A DNA stretch of 64,000 bases. It comes from VRUE01 sp035605695 (GTDB taxonomy: Bacteria > Actinomycetota > Thermoleophilia > Solirubrobacterales > 70-9). Where the stretch lies: contig DATNGZ010000051.1 of assembly GCA_035605695.1 (NCBI GenBank), forward strand, positions 1-64,000, written 5' to 3'. The notes under the pieces were generated by a model that was given only the letters and a program-made list of their open reading frames with translations, did no database searches and was not told the DNA's origin. The position numbers and the translations under genes were made by a program. Below, piece by piece: positions 41,938-50,141 of the stretch (position 1 is the first letter of the stretch; each line of letters begins with the position of its first letter).

Positions 41938-42606
41938 CTACCCAGGCAGTGCGGCTACAAAACGCTTGAACGCAGCCATATCGGTCACGGCGGGGCCGTG
42001 GCCGGGGAGGATCAGGGAGGGGTTGAGATCGGCGAGCTTGCGGATCGAGCGGCGGTTCTCGGCGGGGTCATAGGTGAAGATCTCGGGTGGCTCCTTGATT
42101 CCGGGAAGCGCCGTGGCGTAGCTCATGTTGCGGATCACGTCGCCGCAGATCGCGACCCGGTCGGCGTCGCGGAAGAAGATGACCTCTCCTCGGGCGTGCC
42201 CCGGAGCGTGGAGAACTCGGAATCCCGCCACCTCGTCTCCCTCGGCCAGCACGCGGTCCACTTTGTACGGCGGCCCCTGCCAGATCTGCCTGATCACCCG
42301 GTTGACCGGGTTGCCTGGCGCGGCCTCCTGCATTGCTCGCCGTCCTTCCATCGCTTCGACGTCGTCGGCGTGGCAGGCGAGCGCGATACCGCGCGCCTCG
42401 CAAACGTCCTTGGCGACCCCCTGGTGATCGGGGTGAGCGTGGGTCAGCGCCAGCAGCGAGATCTCGCGACCCTCCAGCTCGGCGAAAATACGCCGCCGGT
42501 CCCAGCGGCGGCCGGCGTCGATCAGCACGTCCTCGGCGAGGTAGACGTTGATCGACGGCGCCGGGAGCTCCTTGAGGCGCCAGACGCCGGGCGCGAGGTG
42601 CTTCAT
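41938..42606 (-). CDS. Metallo-beta-lactamase fold hydrolase
   Basis: 222 residues with THAHPDHQG (zinc ligands), a His in LHAPGHARGEVIFF, an Asp in AICGDVIRN and a His in LPGHGPAV, the complete MBL ligand set. The substrate is not deducible; lactonase-, glyoxalase II- or thioesterase-like activities are all possible. ATG 42606 overlaps the stop of the upstream small gene by 1 nt, so it is the last gene of a three-gene operon. Confidence 0.88.
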   Translation of the reverse strand: MKHLAPGVWRLKELPAPSINVYLAEDVLIDAGRRWDRRRIFAELEGREISLLALTHAHPDHQGVAKDVCEARGIALACHADDVEAMEGRRAMQEAAPGNPVNRVIRQIWQGPPYKVDRVLAEGDEVAGFRVLHAPGHARGEVIFFRDADRVAICGDVIRNMSYATALPGIKEPPEIFTYDPAENRRSIRKLADLNPSLILPGHGPAVTDMAAFKRFVAALPG

Positions 42607-42857
42607 CAGTGCTGCCCGATGCCCATCGTTCCGCGCGGGTCGCCGCTGTGCTCGGCCAGGCCCTCCAGCTCGGCGATCTTGCGTTCGCCTTCGATCCGAG
42701 CCGGATGATCGACCGTAAGCGGCTCGATCAGTCGCCGGATCCGGTTGCGGACCTGCAGCGCGAAGTGGGGGGTGGAGGCGCCCGCCAGGGCGCGGATGTC
42801 CTCGGCGCTGACCTCGTGGGCGCTGCCCAGCAGGTCGGGGCTCTCTGCCTCGCTCAC
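42606..42857 (-). CDS. Small helical protein of unknown function
   Basis: 83 residues: MSEAESPDLLGSAHEVSAEDIRALAGASTPHFALQVRNRIRRLIEPLTVDHPARIEGERKIAEL in sequence, helical and without membrane segments. Start GTG 42857 overlaps the upstream stop (GTGA) and has GGAGGGG upstream. The end touches the MBL start. Its coupling to the MBL hydrolase suggests a shared role, but no function is recognisable. Confidence 0.75.
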   Translation of the reverse strand: MSEAESPDLLGSAHEVSAEDIRALAGASTPHFALQVRNRIRRLIEPLTVDHPARIEGERKIAELEGLAEHSGDPRGTMGIGQH

Positions 42858-44227
42858 TGTTCCCCTCCGATTTTTGCCAGTTCGGCGAGCTGGTCGATCT
42901 CGGCTTGCTGGTTCACGTCGATGGCCTCCTGGTCTCCGATTACCCAAACGTGGTTGTAGAAGGCGCGGGTCGGGTCGGTCGTGTAGCCCGGCTTGACGTC
43001 GAGCAGGTATTCGCGCAGCGCCTTGGGCAGCGTATCGGCGTCATCGGTGAGCAGCAGCGGCCCCCAGGTGCCCGATGCCGAGAGCGGCGCCGAGAGCGCC
43101 GCCTCGAGCGGTGAGTCGCTGCGGGCGACGACGAAGCCATGGCCGGGATCGTTGATGTTCCAGCCGAAGTCGCCGCTGCCGTAGCGGGCCAGCGCGATCG
43201 CGTTTTCGACCGGCTCCTCGCCGGAGACGCGCCGCACCTTCTTGACCGCCTTGGCGGCTTCCCGGACCACGCCAGAGGAGATTGCCGATGAAGGGCCGAG
43301 TACGTAGACCGGCACCTTGGGATGGCGCTTCAGTGCCTGCAGCGTCGCTGCCGGCAGCTTCTCGGCGCCGCTGAAGAGAACTGGGTCGCCCGATCGCGCA
43401 GCCCAGGCCGCGGCCGGCATCGCGAAGCCCGGTTTGCCTTCGGGGGCGAGGACGATGTGGTCTGGCGGGCCGTCGAACAGTTTGTCCCGCAGAGTCGCGA
43501 TCGCCTCCGCGATCGCCGCGGGATCGCTTCCCTTGGCCTCGGTTGCTTTCAGTCCATCGGGCGTGGGCGCATCGCCGACCACGAACGCCTGGGCGCCGCC
43601 GGTGTCTTTGTTTCCCTGCGGGTCGAGGGCCTCGAGCGCTTGCGAGGTCGGGTCGGGTAGCTCGCCGTCGGAGGAGACCAGCAGCGGCGCCTGCACAGGC
43701 GCCGCCATCAGGACCGCTGCGGCGACCGCGCCCTGCCACTCCTCTTCGTCGACGATCGTCACCGCGGCCGGCCGCTGCGCCGCGGTCGCCGAGGGAAAGA
43801 CGGCGAGCGCCACGCCGGCGGCGGTGGAGGCCGGATCGGAGCCGCCGACGCGGGTCGTGTTGTTGGTCGCGAAGGTCGGATAGCCAAGTTCTTCCGCCGC
43901 CTCGGCGGTGGGCGTCTGCTTCTCTTCGCTCGCTTTCGGGGGTGGCGCTGTGACCGGCGCCGGTTTGCCGGTGTCCACGCTCGAGTCGCCGCCGCCGAGG
44001 ACAGCGGCGACGAGGAAGACGATGGCCACGACAACCAAGCCGCCGATCGCCTTCAGCGCCGCCGGAATCGATTTGCGAGGCCGCTTGGCCGGCTTGGGCG
44101 CAGCCGGCTCGTTCGGTTTCTCCTTGACCTTCGGCGCTGCCTCGGTCTTTGCTGACGGGGGGTCCGCCGGCTTCGCCGACGCATCCGATGGCGGAATCTC
44201 GGCGTTGATGGGCTGCTTCCGGGCCAC
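42854..44227 (-). CDS. Membrane-anchored protein with cell-wall-binding-repeat-2-like domain
   Basis: 457 residues: a disordered cytoplasmic N terminus rich in Pro/Lys/Ala, one helix (AIGGLVVVAIVFLVAAVLGG, about 60-80), and an extracytoplasmic domain with repeated units like AAVTIVDEEEWQGAVAAAVLMAAPVQAPLLVS, HIVLAPEGKPGFAMPAAAWAARSGDPVLF and VPVYVLGPSSAIS. These match the alternating pattern of cell wall binding repeat 2. Start GTG 44227 is set by TAGCTT 8 nt upstream. First gene of the operon with 42857 and 42606. Confidence 0.78.
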   Translation of the reverse strand: MARKQPINAEIPPSDASAKPADPPSAKTEAAPKVKEKPNEPAAPKPAKRPRKSIPAALKAIGGLVVVAIVFLVAAVLGGGDSSVDTGKPAPVTAPPPKASEEKQTPTAEAAEELGYPTFATNNTTRVGGSDPASTAAGVALAVFPSATAAQRPAAVTIVDEEEWQGAVAAAVLMAAPVQAPLLVSSDGELPDPTSQALEALDPQGNKDTGGAQAFVVGDAPTPDGLKATEAKGSDPAAIAEAIATLRDKLFDGPPDHIVLAPEGKPGFAMPAAAWAARSGDPVLFSGAEKLPAATLQALKRHPKVPVYVLGPSSAISSGVVREAAKAVKKVRRVSGEEPVENAIALARYGSGDFGWNINDPGHGFVVARSDSPLEAALSAPLSASGTWGPLLLTDDADTLPKALREYLLDVKPGYTTDPTRAFYNHVWVIGDQEAIDVNQQAEIDQLAELAKIGGEQ

Positions 44228-44287
44228 GACCGGGAAAGCTACACGCGGGCCGGTGGCTGGCTGGTCAGCTAGTCTTTGCAAGACCGG

Positions 44288-44303
44288 TTGACTGACCAGT
44301 CAA
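44288..44303. promoter_or_regulatory. Palindromic operator (TetR-type), copy 2
   Basis: Identical 16-bp TTGACTG-AC-CAGTCAA to that at 33780-33795, 39 bp before an acyl-CoA dehydrogenase start and upstream of the divergent membrane protein gene. No matching TetR regulator gene lies in the window. Confidence 0.7.
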
Positions 44304-44342
44304 TCAACGGCAGGCCACAGTTTTAGAGCTAGAGGGGATCGA

Positions 44343-45620
44343 ATGGATTTCGCACTGAACGAGGAGCAGCAGGAGTACAAGGAGCGCTGTCGGACCTTCG
44401 CCCGCAACGTGATCCGGCCCGCGGCCCGCAAGCACGACGAAGAGGAGAGCATCCCCTGGGATGTAATAAAAGAGGCGCGGGTGCAGGGCTTCGGTGGTCT
44501 CGAGGGCATCCAGCGCTCCGCCGGCGACTCCGAGGGTCAGATGCAGGTGATCTCGGCCGAAGAGTTCCACTGGGGCTGCGCCGGCATCGCCCTCGCGGTT
44601 TCCGGCTCCGGCCTCGCCGCAGCGGGCATCGCCTCCTCGGGCACCCCGGAGCAGATCGGCCAGTGGGTCCCCGAGTGCTTCGGCAGCGGCGATGAGATCA
44701 AGCTCGGCGCCTATGCGGTGACAGAGCCGCAGGCGGGCTCCGACGTAAAGAGCCTGAAGACGACGGCGAAGCGCGACGGTGACGAGTGGGTCCTCAACGG
44801 GACCAAGGTCTTCATCACCAATGGCGGCATCGCCGACGTCCACGTCGTCGTCGCCACCGTTGACCCAAGCCTCGGCACCCGCGGCCAGGCATCATTCGTG
44901 ATCGGCAAGGACACCCCGGGCCTGAGCCAGGGCAAGAAGGAGTCGAAGCTCGGGATTCGCGCTTCGCATACCGCCGAGATTGTGCTTGACGATTGCCGCA
45001 TCCCGGTTGAGAACCTGCTCGGCGGTGAGGAGAAGCTGGAAAAGAAGCTCGAGCGCGGCCGCTCCGGCCAGAAGTCGCGTGGCGGGGCTGACGCCCTGGC
45101 GACCTTCGAGATCACCCGGCCGCTGGTCGGCGCCTCGGCCCTCGGCATCGCCCAGGCCGCTTACGAGTGGACGCTCGAGTACCTCGACGGCCAGAGCGAG
45201 GGAGGCAAACCGCTCCTGCAGGAGCAGCGCATCCAGCAGACCCTCGCCGACGTTGCCACTGAGATTGAAGCCGCGCGCCTGCTGGTCCAGCGCGCCGCCT
45301 GGATGGGGCGCAACGGCGTGCCAATGCGTGGCGGCCAGGGCTCGATGTCGAAGCTCAAGGGCGGCGACGTGACGATGTGGGCGACGACGACGCTGATGGA
45401 CCTGGTCGGTCCTTACGCCTGGAGCACCGAGTGCCCGCTGGAGAAGTGGTTCCGCGACGCCAAGATCTACCAGCTGTTCGAGGGCACGGCGGAGATCCAG
45501 CGCATGGTCATCTCGCGGATGCAGGCTCGCGAATACGCCGAGCGGCTTGGCTACGCGGCCGAAGTCGCGGAGCAGGCGATGAAGAGTGCCGAGTCGGTTA
45601 AGGAGCCGGTTCCGGCGTAA
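44343..45620 (+). CDS. Acyl-CoA dehydrogenase
   Basis: 425 residues, a classical homotetrameric type: AYAVTEPQAGSDVKSLKTTA, VLNGTKVFITNGGIADVHVVVA, KLGIRASHTAEIVLDDCRIP, and the catalytic Glu motif YQLFEGTAEIQRMVISRM. An insertion of Lys/Arg residues (KLEKKLERGRSGQKSRGG) near residue 240 is unusual. The ATG has AGAGGGG upstream. The operator at 44288 should place it under the same regulator as the thiolase unit at 33847. Confidence 0.93.
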   Translation: MDFALNEEQQEYKERCRTFARNVIRPAARKHDEEESIPWDVIKEARVQGFGGLEGIQRSAGDSEGQMQVISAEEFHWGCAGIALAVSGSGLAAAGIASSGTPEQIGQWVPECFGSGDEIKLGAYAVTEPQAGSDVKSLKTTAKRDGDEWVLNGTKVFITNGGIADVHVVVATVDPSLGTRGQASFVIGKDTPGLSQGKKESKLGIRASHTAEIVLDDCRIPVENLLGGEEKLEKKLERGRSGQKSRGGADALATFEITRPLVGASALGIAQAAYEWTLEYLDGQSEGGKPLLQEQRIQQTLADVATEIEAARLLVQRAAWMGRNGVPMRGGQGSMSKLKGGDVTMWATTTLMDLVGPYAWSTECPLEKWFRDAKIYQLFEGTAEIQRMVISRMQAREYAERLGYAAEVAEQAMKSAESVKEPVPA

Positions 45621-45633
45621 GGGTTTGGACCCG

Positions 45634-45732
45634 TCCCGGTAGGGGTTGCACTTAACTTTTTCGGTGGATCGGAGCCTGCTGGCGCCGCAGGGTGGACGCC
45701 GAAAAGTACAAGACGTTTCACCCCTACCGGGA
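45634..45732. repeat. Long palindromic element R3
   Basis: Arms TCCCGGTAGGGGT (45634-45646) and ACCCCTACCGGGA (45720-45732) are perfect, with weaker pairing extending outward. Its inside has TTAACTTTTTCGGTGG and CGCCGAAAAGTACAAG. The arm and inner borders are shared with R1 at 15521. It lies between an acyl-CoA dehydrogenase and the CDF exporter. Confidence 0.78.
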
Positions 45733-45751
45733 TAGGTCCTAATCTCGGGGC

Positions 45752-46672
45752 GTGCACTCTCACTCGCATTCGCACGGGTTGGAAGCGCGGCGCGGCGACA
45801 GCCGGCGGCGGATGTGGATTGCGCTTGGGATCAACGGGGCGATGCTGGTCGCTGAGGCGGTTGGCGGTGTTCTTACCGGTTCGCTGGCCGTGTTGGCCGA
45901 CGCCGGGCACTTGCTTTCGGATGTCGGCTCGATTGGGTTGGCGCTTTTCGCTGCCGCGCTGGCGGCCCGGCCCGCTGCCGGGCGGATGACCTTTGGCTAT
46001 CAGCGCTCGGAGATTCTCGCTGCGCTGGTCAATGGGTTGCTCCTGGTTGTGGTTGCGATTGCGATCGCCTATGCCGCGGTTGGTCGTCTCGGCGATCCGC
46101 CCGAGATTGACGGCCTTGGCGTTCTCGGTCTCGGTTTGCTTGGGCTGCTCGGCAACGTTGCCGCGACCGTGGTTTTGGCCCGCGGCGAGAGAGAGGACGT
46201 CAACTTGGAGGGGGTGCTGCGCCACAGCGTCGCCGATGCGCTCGGTTCGCTTGGGGTCGTGCTGGCCGGTGCCTTTGTCCTTGTCGGTGGATCATCGATC
46301 GTCGACCCGGTTGTCAGCCTCGCGATTGCCGCGCTGATCCTGATCTCTTCGTGGCGCCTGATCTCCGAGCCGGTTGGCGTGTTGATGGAGGCGGCGCCGA
46401 CAGGCGTTGATGTCGACGCGGCTGGGGCTGCAATCTGCGAAGAGGAGGGAGTGCGCTCGGTGCACGACCTGCATATCTGGACCGTGACCTCCGGCTTCGG
46501 GGCGCTGGCCGCGCACGTCGTCGTCTCGTCGGATTGCGATCGCGACCTCGTGCGGCGGCGGATCGAGCTGCTTCTGCACGAGCGCTTCGAGATCGACCAC
46601 ACCACGCTGCAGATGGAGGAAGAGGCCTCCGAGCGCCTGCTCCATGTGGAAAACGCCCCTGGCCAGGGCTGA
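45752..46672 (+). CDS. Cation diffusion facilitator (CzcD-like zinc/cobalt exporter)
   Basis: 306 residues. N-terminal His-rich metal-binding MHSHSHSHG. Six helices with the metal site motifs LADAGHLLSDVGS (His/Asp in helix 2) and HSVADALGSLGVV (helix 5), and a cytoplasmic C-terminal domain (VRSVHDLHIWTVTSGFGALAAHVVV). Start GTG with TAATCT 6 nt upstream. Exports divalent metal in exchange for protons. Followed by a clean terminator hairpin. Confidence 0.93.
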   Translation: MHSHSHSHGLEARRGDSRRRMWIALGINGAMLVAEAVGGVLTGSLAVLADAGHLLSDVGSIGLALFAAALAARPAAGRMTFGYQRSEILAALVNGLLLVVVAIAIAYAAVGRLGDPPEIDGLGVLGLGLLGLLGNVAATVVLARGEREDVNLEGVLRHSVADALGSLGVVLAGAFVLVGGSSIVDPVVSLAIAALILISSWRLISEPVGVLMEAAPTGVDVDAAGAAICEEEGVRSVHDLHIWTVTSGFGALAAHVVVSSDCDRDLVRRRIELLLHERFEIDHTTLQMEEEASERLLHVENAPGQG

Positions 46673-46678
46673 TCGCAA

Positions 46679-46712
46679 GCCCAGTTGCACGGCTAATGCC
46701 CTGCAACTGGGC
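46679..46712. terminator. Terminator hairpin after the CDF exporter
   Basis: GCCCAGTTGCA (46679-46689) and TGCAACTGGGC (46702-46712), perfect 11-bp stem, 12-nt loop, no T-run. It ends 16 bp before the -10 box of the next gene. Confidence 0.65.
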
Positions 46713-46740
46713 GAATCTCGGCTCAGCTAGCCTCGCCCGC

Positions 46741-47931
46741 GTGACTTCTAAGACTCGCCTTGCCCCGGCGGCTCTGCTGGCCGCCGCGGCGGCGCTGATC
46801 GTGCTGCTCGTGGCCAGCAGCGCGGCGCCCGCCCAAGACCTCGAATCGAAGCTCGACGCCAAGGAAGCGAAGCTCTCCAAGGTGCGCGAACGCAGGGGCG
46901 TGCTGACGACGACGATCTCCAACTTCGGCGACAAGATCGACCGGCTGACCGGCGAGGTGGCGACCCTGCGCAATCACCAGGCGGCGGTGCGGGTACGCCT
47001 CGACGCGAAGCAGACAGAACTGGACCGAGCCGAAGCACAGCTCGACGTCGCCAAGAAGCACCTGGCGGTGATGAGGACTCACCTCAAGCGCGCCCTGGTG
47101 GCGCTGCGCGATCGCTTGGTTGCGATTTATGAGACCGGCACACCCGACGTGCTCAGCGTCATCGTCGGCGCCAACGGCTACGACGACCTGATCGATCGCA
47201 CCGAATACCTCAACCGGATCCACGGCATGGACGAAGCGGTCGTCGGCCGGGTGCGCGACCTGCGCGACCAGGTCAAGCGGACCGTCGCCCGACTGCGCAA
47301 CGCCAAGAACACGATCGAGTCCGCCCGCGACACGATCGCGGCGGAAGAGCAGGCGCTCGCCAGCGCTCGCGCCGCGGTGCAGCAGCGCCAGTCAGCCCTG
47401 GTCTCCGCCCGCGCCAGCCGGGTCGCCGCTCTCGACAAGATCGACCAGACCGAAGAAGACCTCGATGGCGACGTTGCCTCGATCCAGGCCGAACTGGCGG
47501 TGCTACTGGGGGAAACGGCCTCGGCGCCGCTGCCCGCCGGCCCGATCCGCTACGGCTCGGGTCAGTTCATCTGGCCGGTCGACGGGCCCGTCGTCTCCGG
47601 CTTCGGCATGCGCTGGGGTCGCATGCACGAGGGGATCGACATCGCAGTTCCCGCCGGAACCCCGATCCGGGCCGCGGCCTCGGGCTCGGTGGTCCTGCTC
47701 CAGTCCGAAGCCGAAAGTGGCGGCTACGGCAACTTCACCTGCCTCGAACATGGCGGTGGCCTGCAGACTTGCTACGCGCACCAGTCCTCTTTTGCCGTGG
47801 CCTCGGGACAGAGCGTCTCGCAGGGCGACGTGATCGGCTACTCCGGGTGCACGGGCCACTGCTTCGGTGATCACCTGCATTTCGAGGTCCGGGTCGGTGG
47901 CGCGCCGACCGATCCCCTGGGCTATCTCTAG
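46741..47931 (+). CDS. M23 family peptidase (EnvC/murein-hydrolase-like)
   Basis: 396 residues. A signal peptide or membrane anchor (LAPAALLAAAAALIVLLVASSAAPAQ) is followed by a long coiled coil (about 35-250), then a LytM/M23 domain with GMRWGRMHEGIDIAVPAGTPI and the HxH motif GDHLHFEVRVGG. The first zinc ligand His and Asp are present (HEGIDI), so it should be catalytically competent toward peptidoglycan cross-bridges. Start GTG has TAGCCT 7 nt upstream. The coiled coil resembles EnvC regulators of cell division. Confidence 0.92.
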   Translation: MTSKTRLAPAALLAAAAALIVLLVASSAAPAQDLESKLDAKEAKLSKVRERRGVLTTTISNFGDKIDRLTGEVATLRNHQAAVRVRLDAKQTELDRAEAQLDVAKKHLAVMRTHLKRALVALRDRLVAIYETGTPDVLSVIVGANGYDDLIDRTEYLNRIHGMDEAVVGRVRDLRDQVKRTVARLRNAKNTIESARDTIAAEEQALASARAAVQQRQSALVSARASRVAALDKIDQTEEDLDGDVASIQAELAVLLGETASAPLPAGPIRYGSGQFIWPVDGPVVSGFGMRWGRMHEGIDIAVPAGTPIRAAASGSVVLLQSEAESGGYGNFTCLEHGGGLQTCYAHQSSFAVASGQSVSQGDVIGYSGCTGHCFGDHLHFEVRVGGAPTDPLGYL

Positions 47932-48048
47932 CCACACCGGTATTTTGCCGGTACTCAAAATTACTCGGAAATCCCATTATTGGGTATGCCGGCTGCGTTT
48001 TACCCTGCGACCCTGGGTATCAGCCGACCACGGAGGCAATGTCGATCG

Positions 48049-48777
48049 ATGGTTCGCCAGGCACATACCTATCTTGCAGGCGCTGTTTCGGGCACTGCCC
48101 TGATTGCAGCGGCTGTCGTCGCCTTCGTGCTGCTCGTTTCCCTGCAGGCGCTCAAGGATTGGCCGTTGGCCGGCATCGGTGGCGGCAGCGATAGCTCCGC
48201 GGTTTCCAGTGGCGAACCGGCCGCGGGCGGCGGGGCGGTCTCCCCGGCAGCCACAGGTGGCGGGACAGCAGCCGTTGTTCGCCGGCCGGGCGCCGGCGTA
48301 AACGGCAACGGCCCCCAGCGCGGTGTTCGAACCGACGAAAGCCGCCAGCAGGTTGGCGTCGCCACCCCCGATGCCTCCCCCTCACCCGCGTCCGGCTCGC
48401 CGGTCGGCGAAGCACCCGCGTCTAATCCGGCCAGTGGTGGCGGCGCTGCCAACCCCACCGGCCAGTCGACTTCATCGAGCTCTGGCGGAGCTGGGGGCGG
48501 TGCCGGCGGCGGAGGAGGCGGACCGCTCTCGTCGCTGCCGGGGACGGGCGGCTCGGGGGGCGGCTCCGGCCAGTCGACCTCCGGGGCCGTGACCGGCGCC
48601 GTCAACGACACGGTCTCCGGCGTCGATCAAACGCTTGGCGGCACCCTCGGAGAAACCGGGGTCACCAAAGTCACCGAAGAAGTCGTCAACGGGGTCGCCG
48701 GCCCCGAATCGACGGTCGGCGGGATCGTCGACAAAGTCGACGAAACGGTCGGCGGCCTGCTTGGCGACAAACGCTAG
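48049..48777 (+). CDS. Low-complexity membrane-anchored protein
   Basis: 242 residues. One N-terminal helix (VSGTALIAAAVVAFVLLVSL) precedes a Gly/Ser/Ala/Pro-rich, mostly disordered stretch with poly-Gly runs, then a C-terminal VNDTVSGVDQTLGG-type repeat region (VDKVDETVGGLLG). Start ATG 48049 has GGAGG 12 nt upstream. The repetitive C-terminal units (TVSGVDQTLGG, TVGGIVDKV, TVGGLLGD) may be a surface or adhesive module. No function is recognised. Confidence 0.6.
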   Translation: MVRQAHTYLAGAVSGTALIAAAVVAFVLLVSLQALKDWPLAGIGGGSDSSAVSSGEPAAGGGAVSPAATGGGTAAVVRRPGAGVNGNGPQRGVRTDESRQQVGVATPDASPSPASGSPVGEAPASNPASGGGAANPTGQSTSSSSGGAGGGAGGGGGGPLSSLPGTGGSGGGSGQSTSGAVTGAVNDTVSGVDQTLGGTLGETGVTKVTEEVVNGVAGPESTVGGIVDKVDETVGGLLGDKR

Positions 48778-48836
48778 CCGCCCCCTCGCGGCACCACCAG
48801 CCGTCGCTCCCCTCCCAACCGTCACAATGCCCGCCT

Positions 48837-50141
48837 ATGGCGGAGCACGGACAGGCGGGCGCAGTGGCGGATCCGATCGCCGCTTCCCCGGTCTACCCAA
48901 TGGGGAGCCGCGTTAACGAGCGCGGCCACCTCGAGATTGCCGGCTGCGACGTGGTCGATCTGGCCGAGGAGTTCGGCACTCCCGCCTATATCTACGCCGA
49001 AGACGACATGCGCGCACGCGCCCGCTCCTACCGCAAGGCTTTCGATCGCGCCGGTGGCGGTTTCGAGATTCTCTTTGCCAGCAAGTCGCTGCCCTGCACA
49101 GCCGCCTACAGGCTTTTCTCCGAGGAGGGCCTCTCGGCCGATGTCGCCTCGGGTGGCGAGCTGCACATGGCGCTGCGCGCCGGCTTCGACCCCGCCCGCA
49201 TCCACATGCACGGCAATAACAAGAGCGATGAGGAGATCCTCTTCGCCGCGCGCTCGGGCGTCGGCCACCTGATCCTCGACTCCTTCGACGAGATCGAGCG
49301 CTGCGAGCGGCTGCTCGAGGCGCCGCAAGACGTGCTGATCCGCGTCACCCCGGGGATCAAGCCCTCCACCCACGACTACGTGCAGACGGGCCAGCTCGAC
49401 TCGAAGTTCGGCTTCGGGATCGCCGAAGGCCTTGCCGCAAGCGCGATCGAGCGCGTGCTCGGTTCCGACGTGCTCAAGCTGACCGGCCTGCACGCCCACA
49501 TCGGCTCGCAGATCTTCGAGCTGGAGCCGTACACGCTGGCGATCCGGGCGCTTGGCGAGCTCGCCGGTGAGTGGTGTCAGATCGTCAACGTGGGCGGTGG
49601 CCTCGGCATCGCCTACACCGCCGCAGACGAGCCGCCCTCGATCGACGCTTACGCCGAGGTAAAGCTGCGCGGTGTCGCTGAGGTCTTCGGCGAGGAGGTG
49701 CGCATCCTGGTCGAGCCCGGCCGCTCACTGGTCGGCAACGCCGGGGTCACCGCCTACCGGGTCGGCACGGTCAAGGAGATCCCGAGCATCCGCACCTACG
49801 TCGCGGTCGACGGCGGCATGTCCGACAACATGCGGCCGATGCTCTACGGCTCCCGCTACGAAGCGCTGATCGCCGATCGCGCCGCCGACCCCGCCGAGAG
49901 CCCGGCGACGATCGCCGGCATGCACTGCGAGTCCGGCGACATCATCGTCCGCGAGGCGATGCTCGCCTCTCCAGCCGTCGGCGACGTCCTCGTCACGCCG
50001 GCAACCGGCGCCTACGGCTACGCGATGGCGAGCAACTACAACGGCGTGCCGCGCCCGCCGGTCCTCTTCTGCCACGAGGGCGAGGCCCGCGTCGTCGTGC
50101 GCCGCGAGACCTACGAGGACTTGACGCGCCGCGATGCCTGA
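48837..50141 (+). CDS. lysA: Diaminopimelate decarboxylase
   Basis: PLP-dependent last step of lysine biosynthesis. 434 residues: FASKSLPCTAAYR with the Schiff-base Lys near 80, IGSQIFEL, VNVGGGLGIAYT, EPGRSLVGNAG, and GMHCESGDIIV with the catalytic Cys. N-terminal extension MAEHGQAGAVADPIAAS is variable. The -10 CACAAT 8 nt before the ATG is weak. First gene of lysA-hom-thrC-thrB, each overlapping the next. Confidence 0.95.
   Translation: MAEHGQAGAVADPIAASPVYPMGSRVNERGHLEIAGCDVVDLAEEFGTPAYIYAEDDMRARARSYRKAFDRAGGGFEILFASKSLPCTAAYRLFSEEGLSADVASGGELHMALRAGFDPARIHMHGNNKSDEEILFAARSGVGHLILDSFDEIERCERLLEAPQDVLIRVTPGIKPSTHDYVQTGQLDSKFGFGIAEGLAASAIERVLGSDVLKLTGLHAHIGSQIFELEPYTLAIRALGELAGEWCQIVNVGGGLGIAYTAADEPPSIDAYAEVKLRGVAEVFGEEVRILVEPGRSLVGNAGVTAYRVGTVKEIPSIRTYVAVDGGMSDNMRPMLYGSRYEALIADRAADPAESPATIAGMHCESGDIIVREAMLASPAVGDVLVTPATGAYGYAMASNYNGVPRPPVLFCHEGEARVVVRRETYEDLTRRDA

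Noticed and set aside
47932..48048. c-di-AMP riboswitch near the M23 peptidase
   Set aside because: Considered because such switches occur near cell-wall hydrolases, but none of the conserved junction sequences were recognised.
48152..48415. Antisense frame in the low-complexity membrane protein gene
   Set aside because: Arg-rich mirror of Gly/Pro codons, no start signal.
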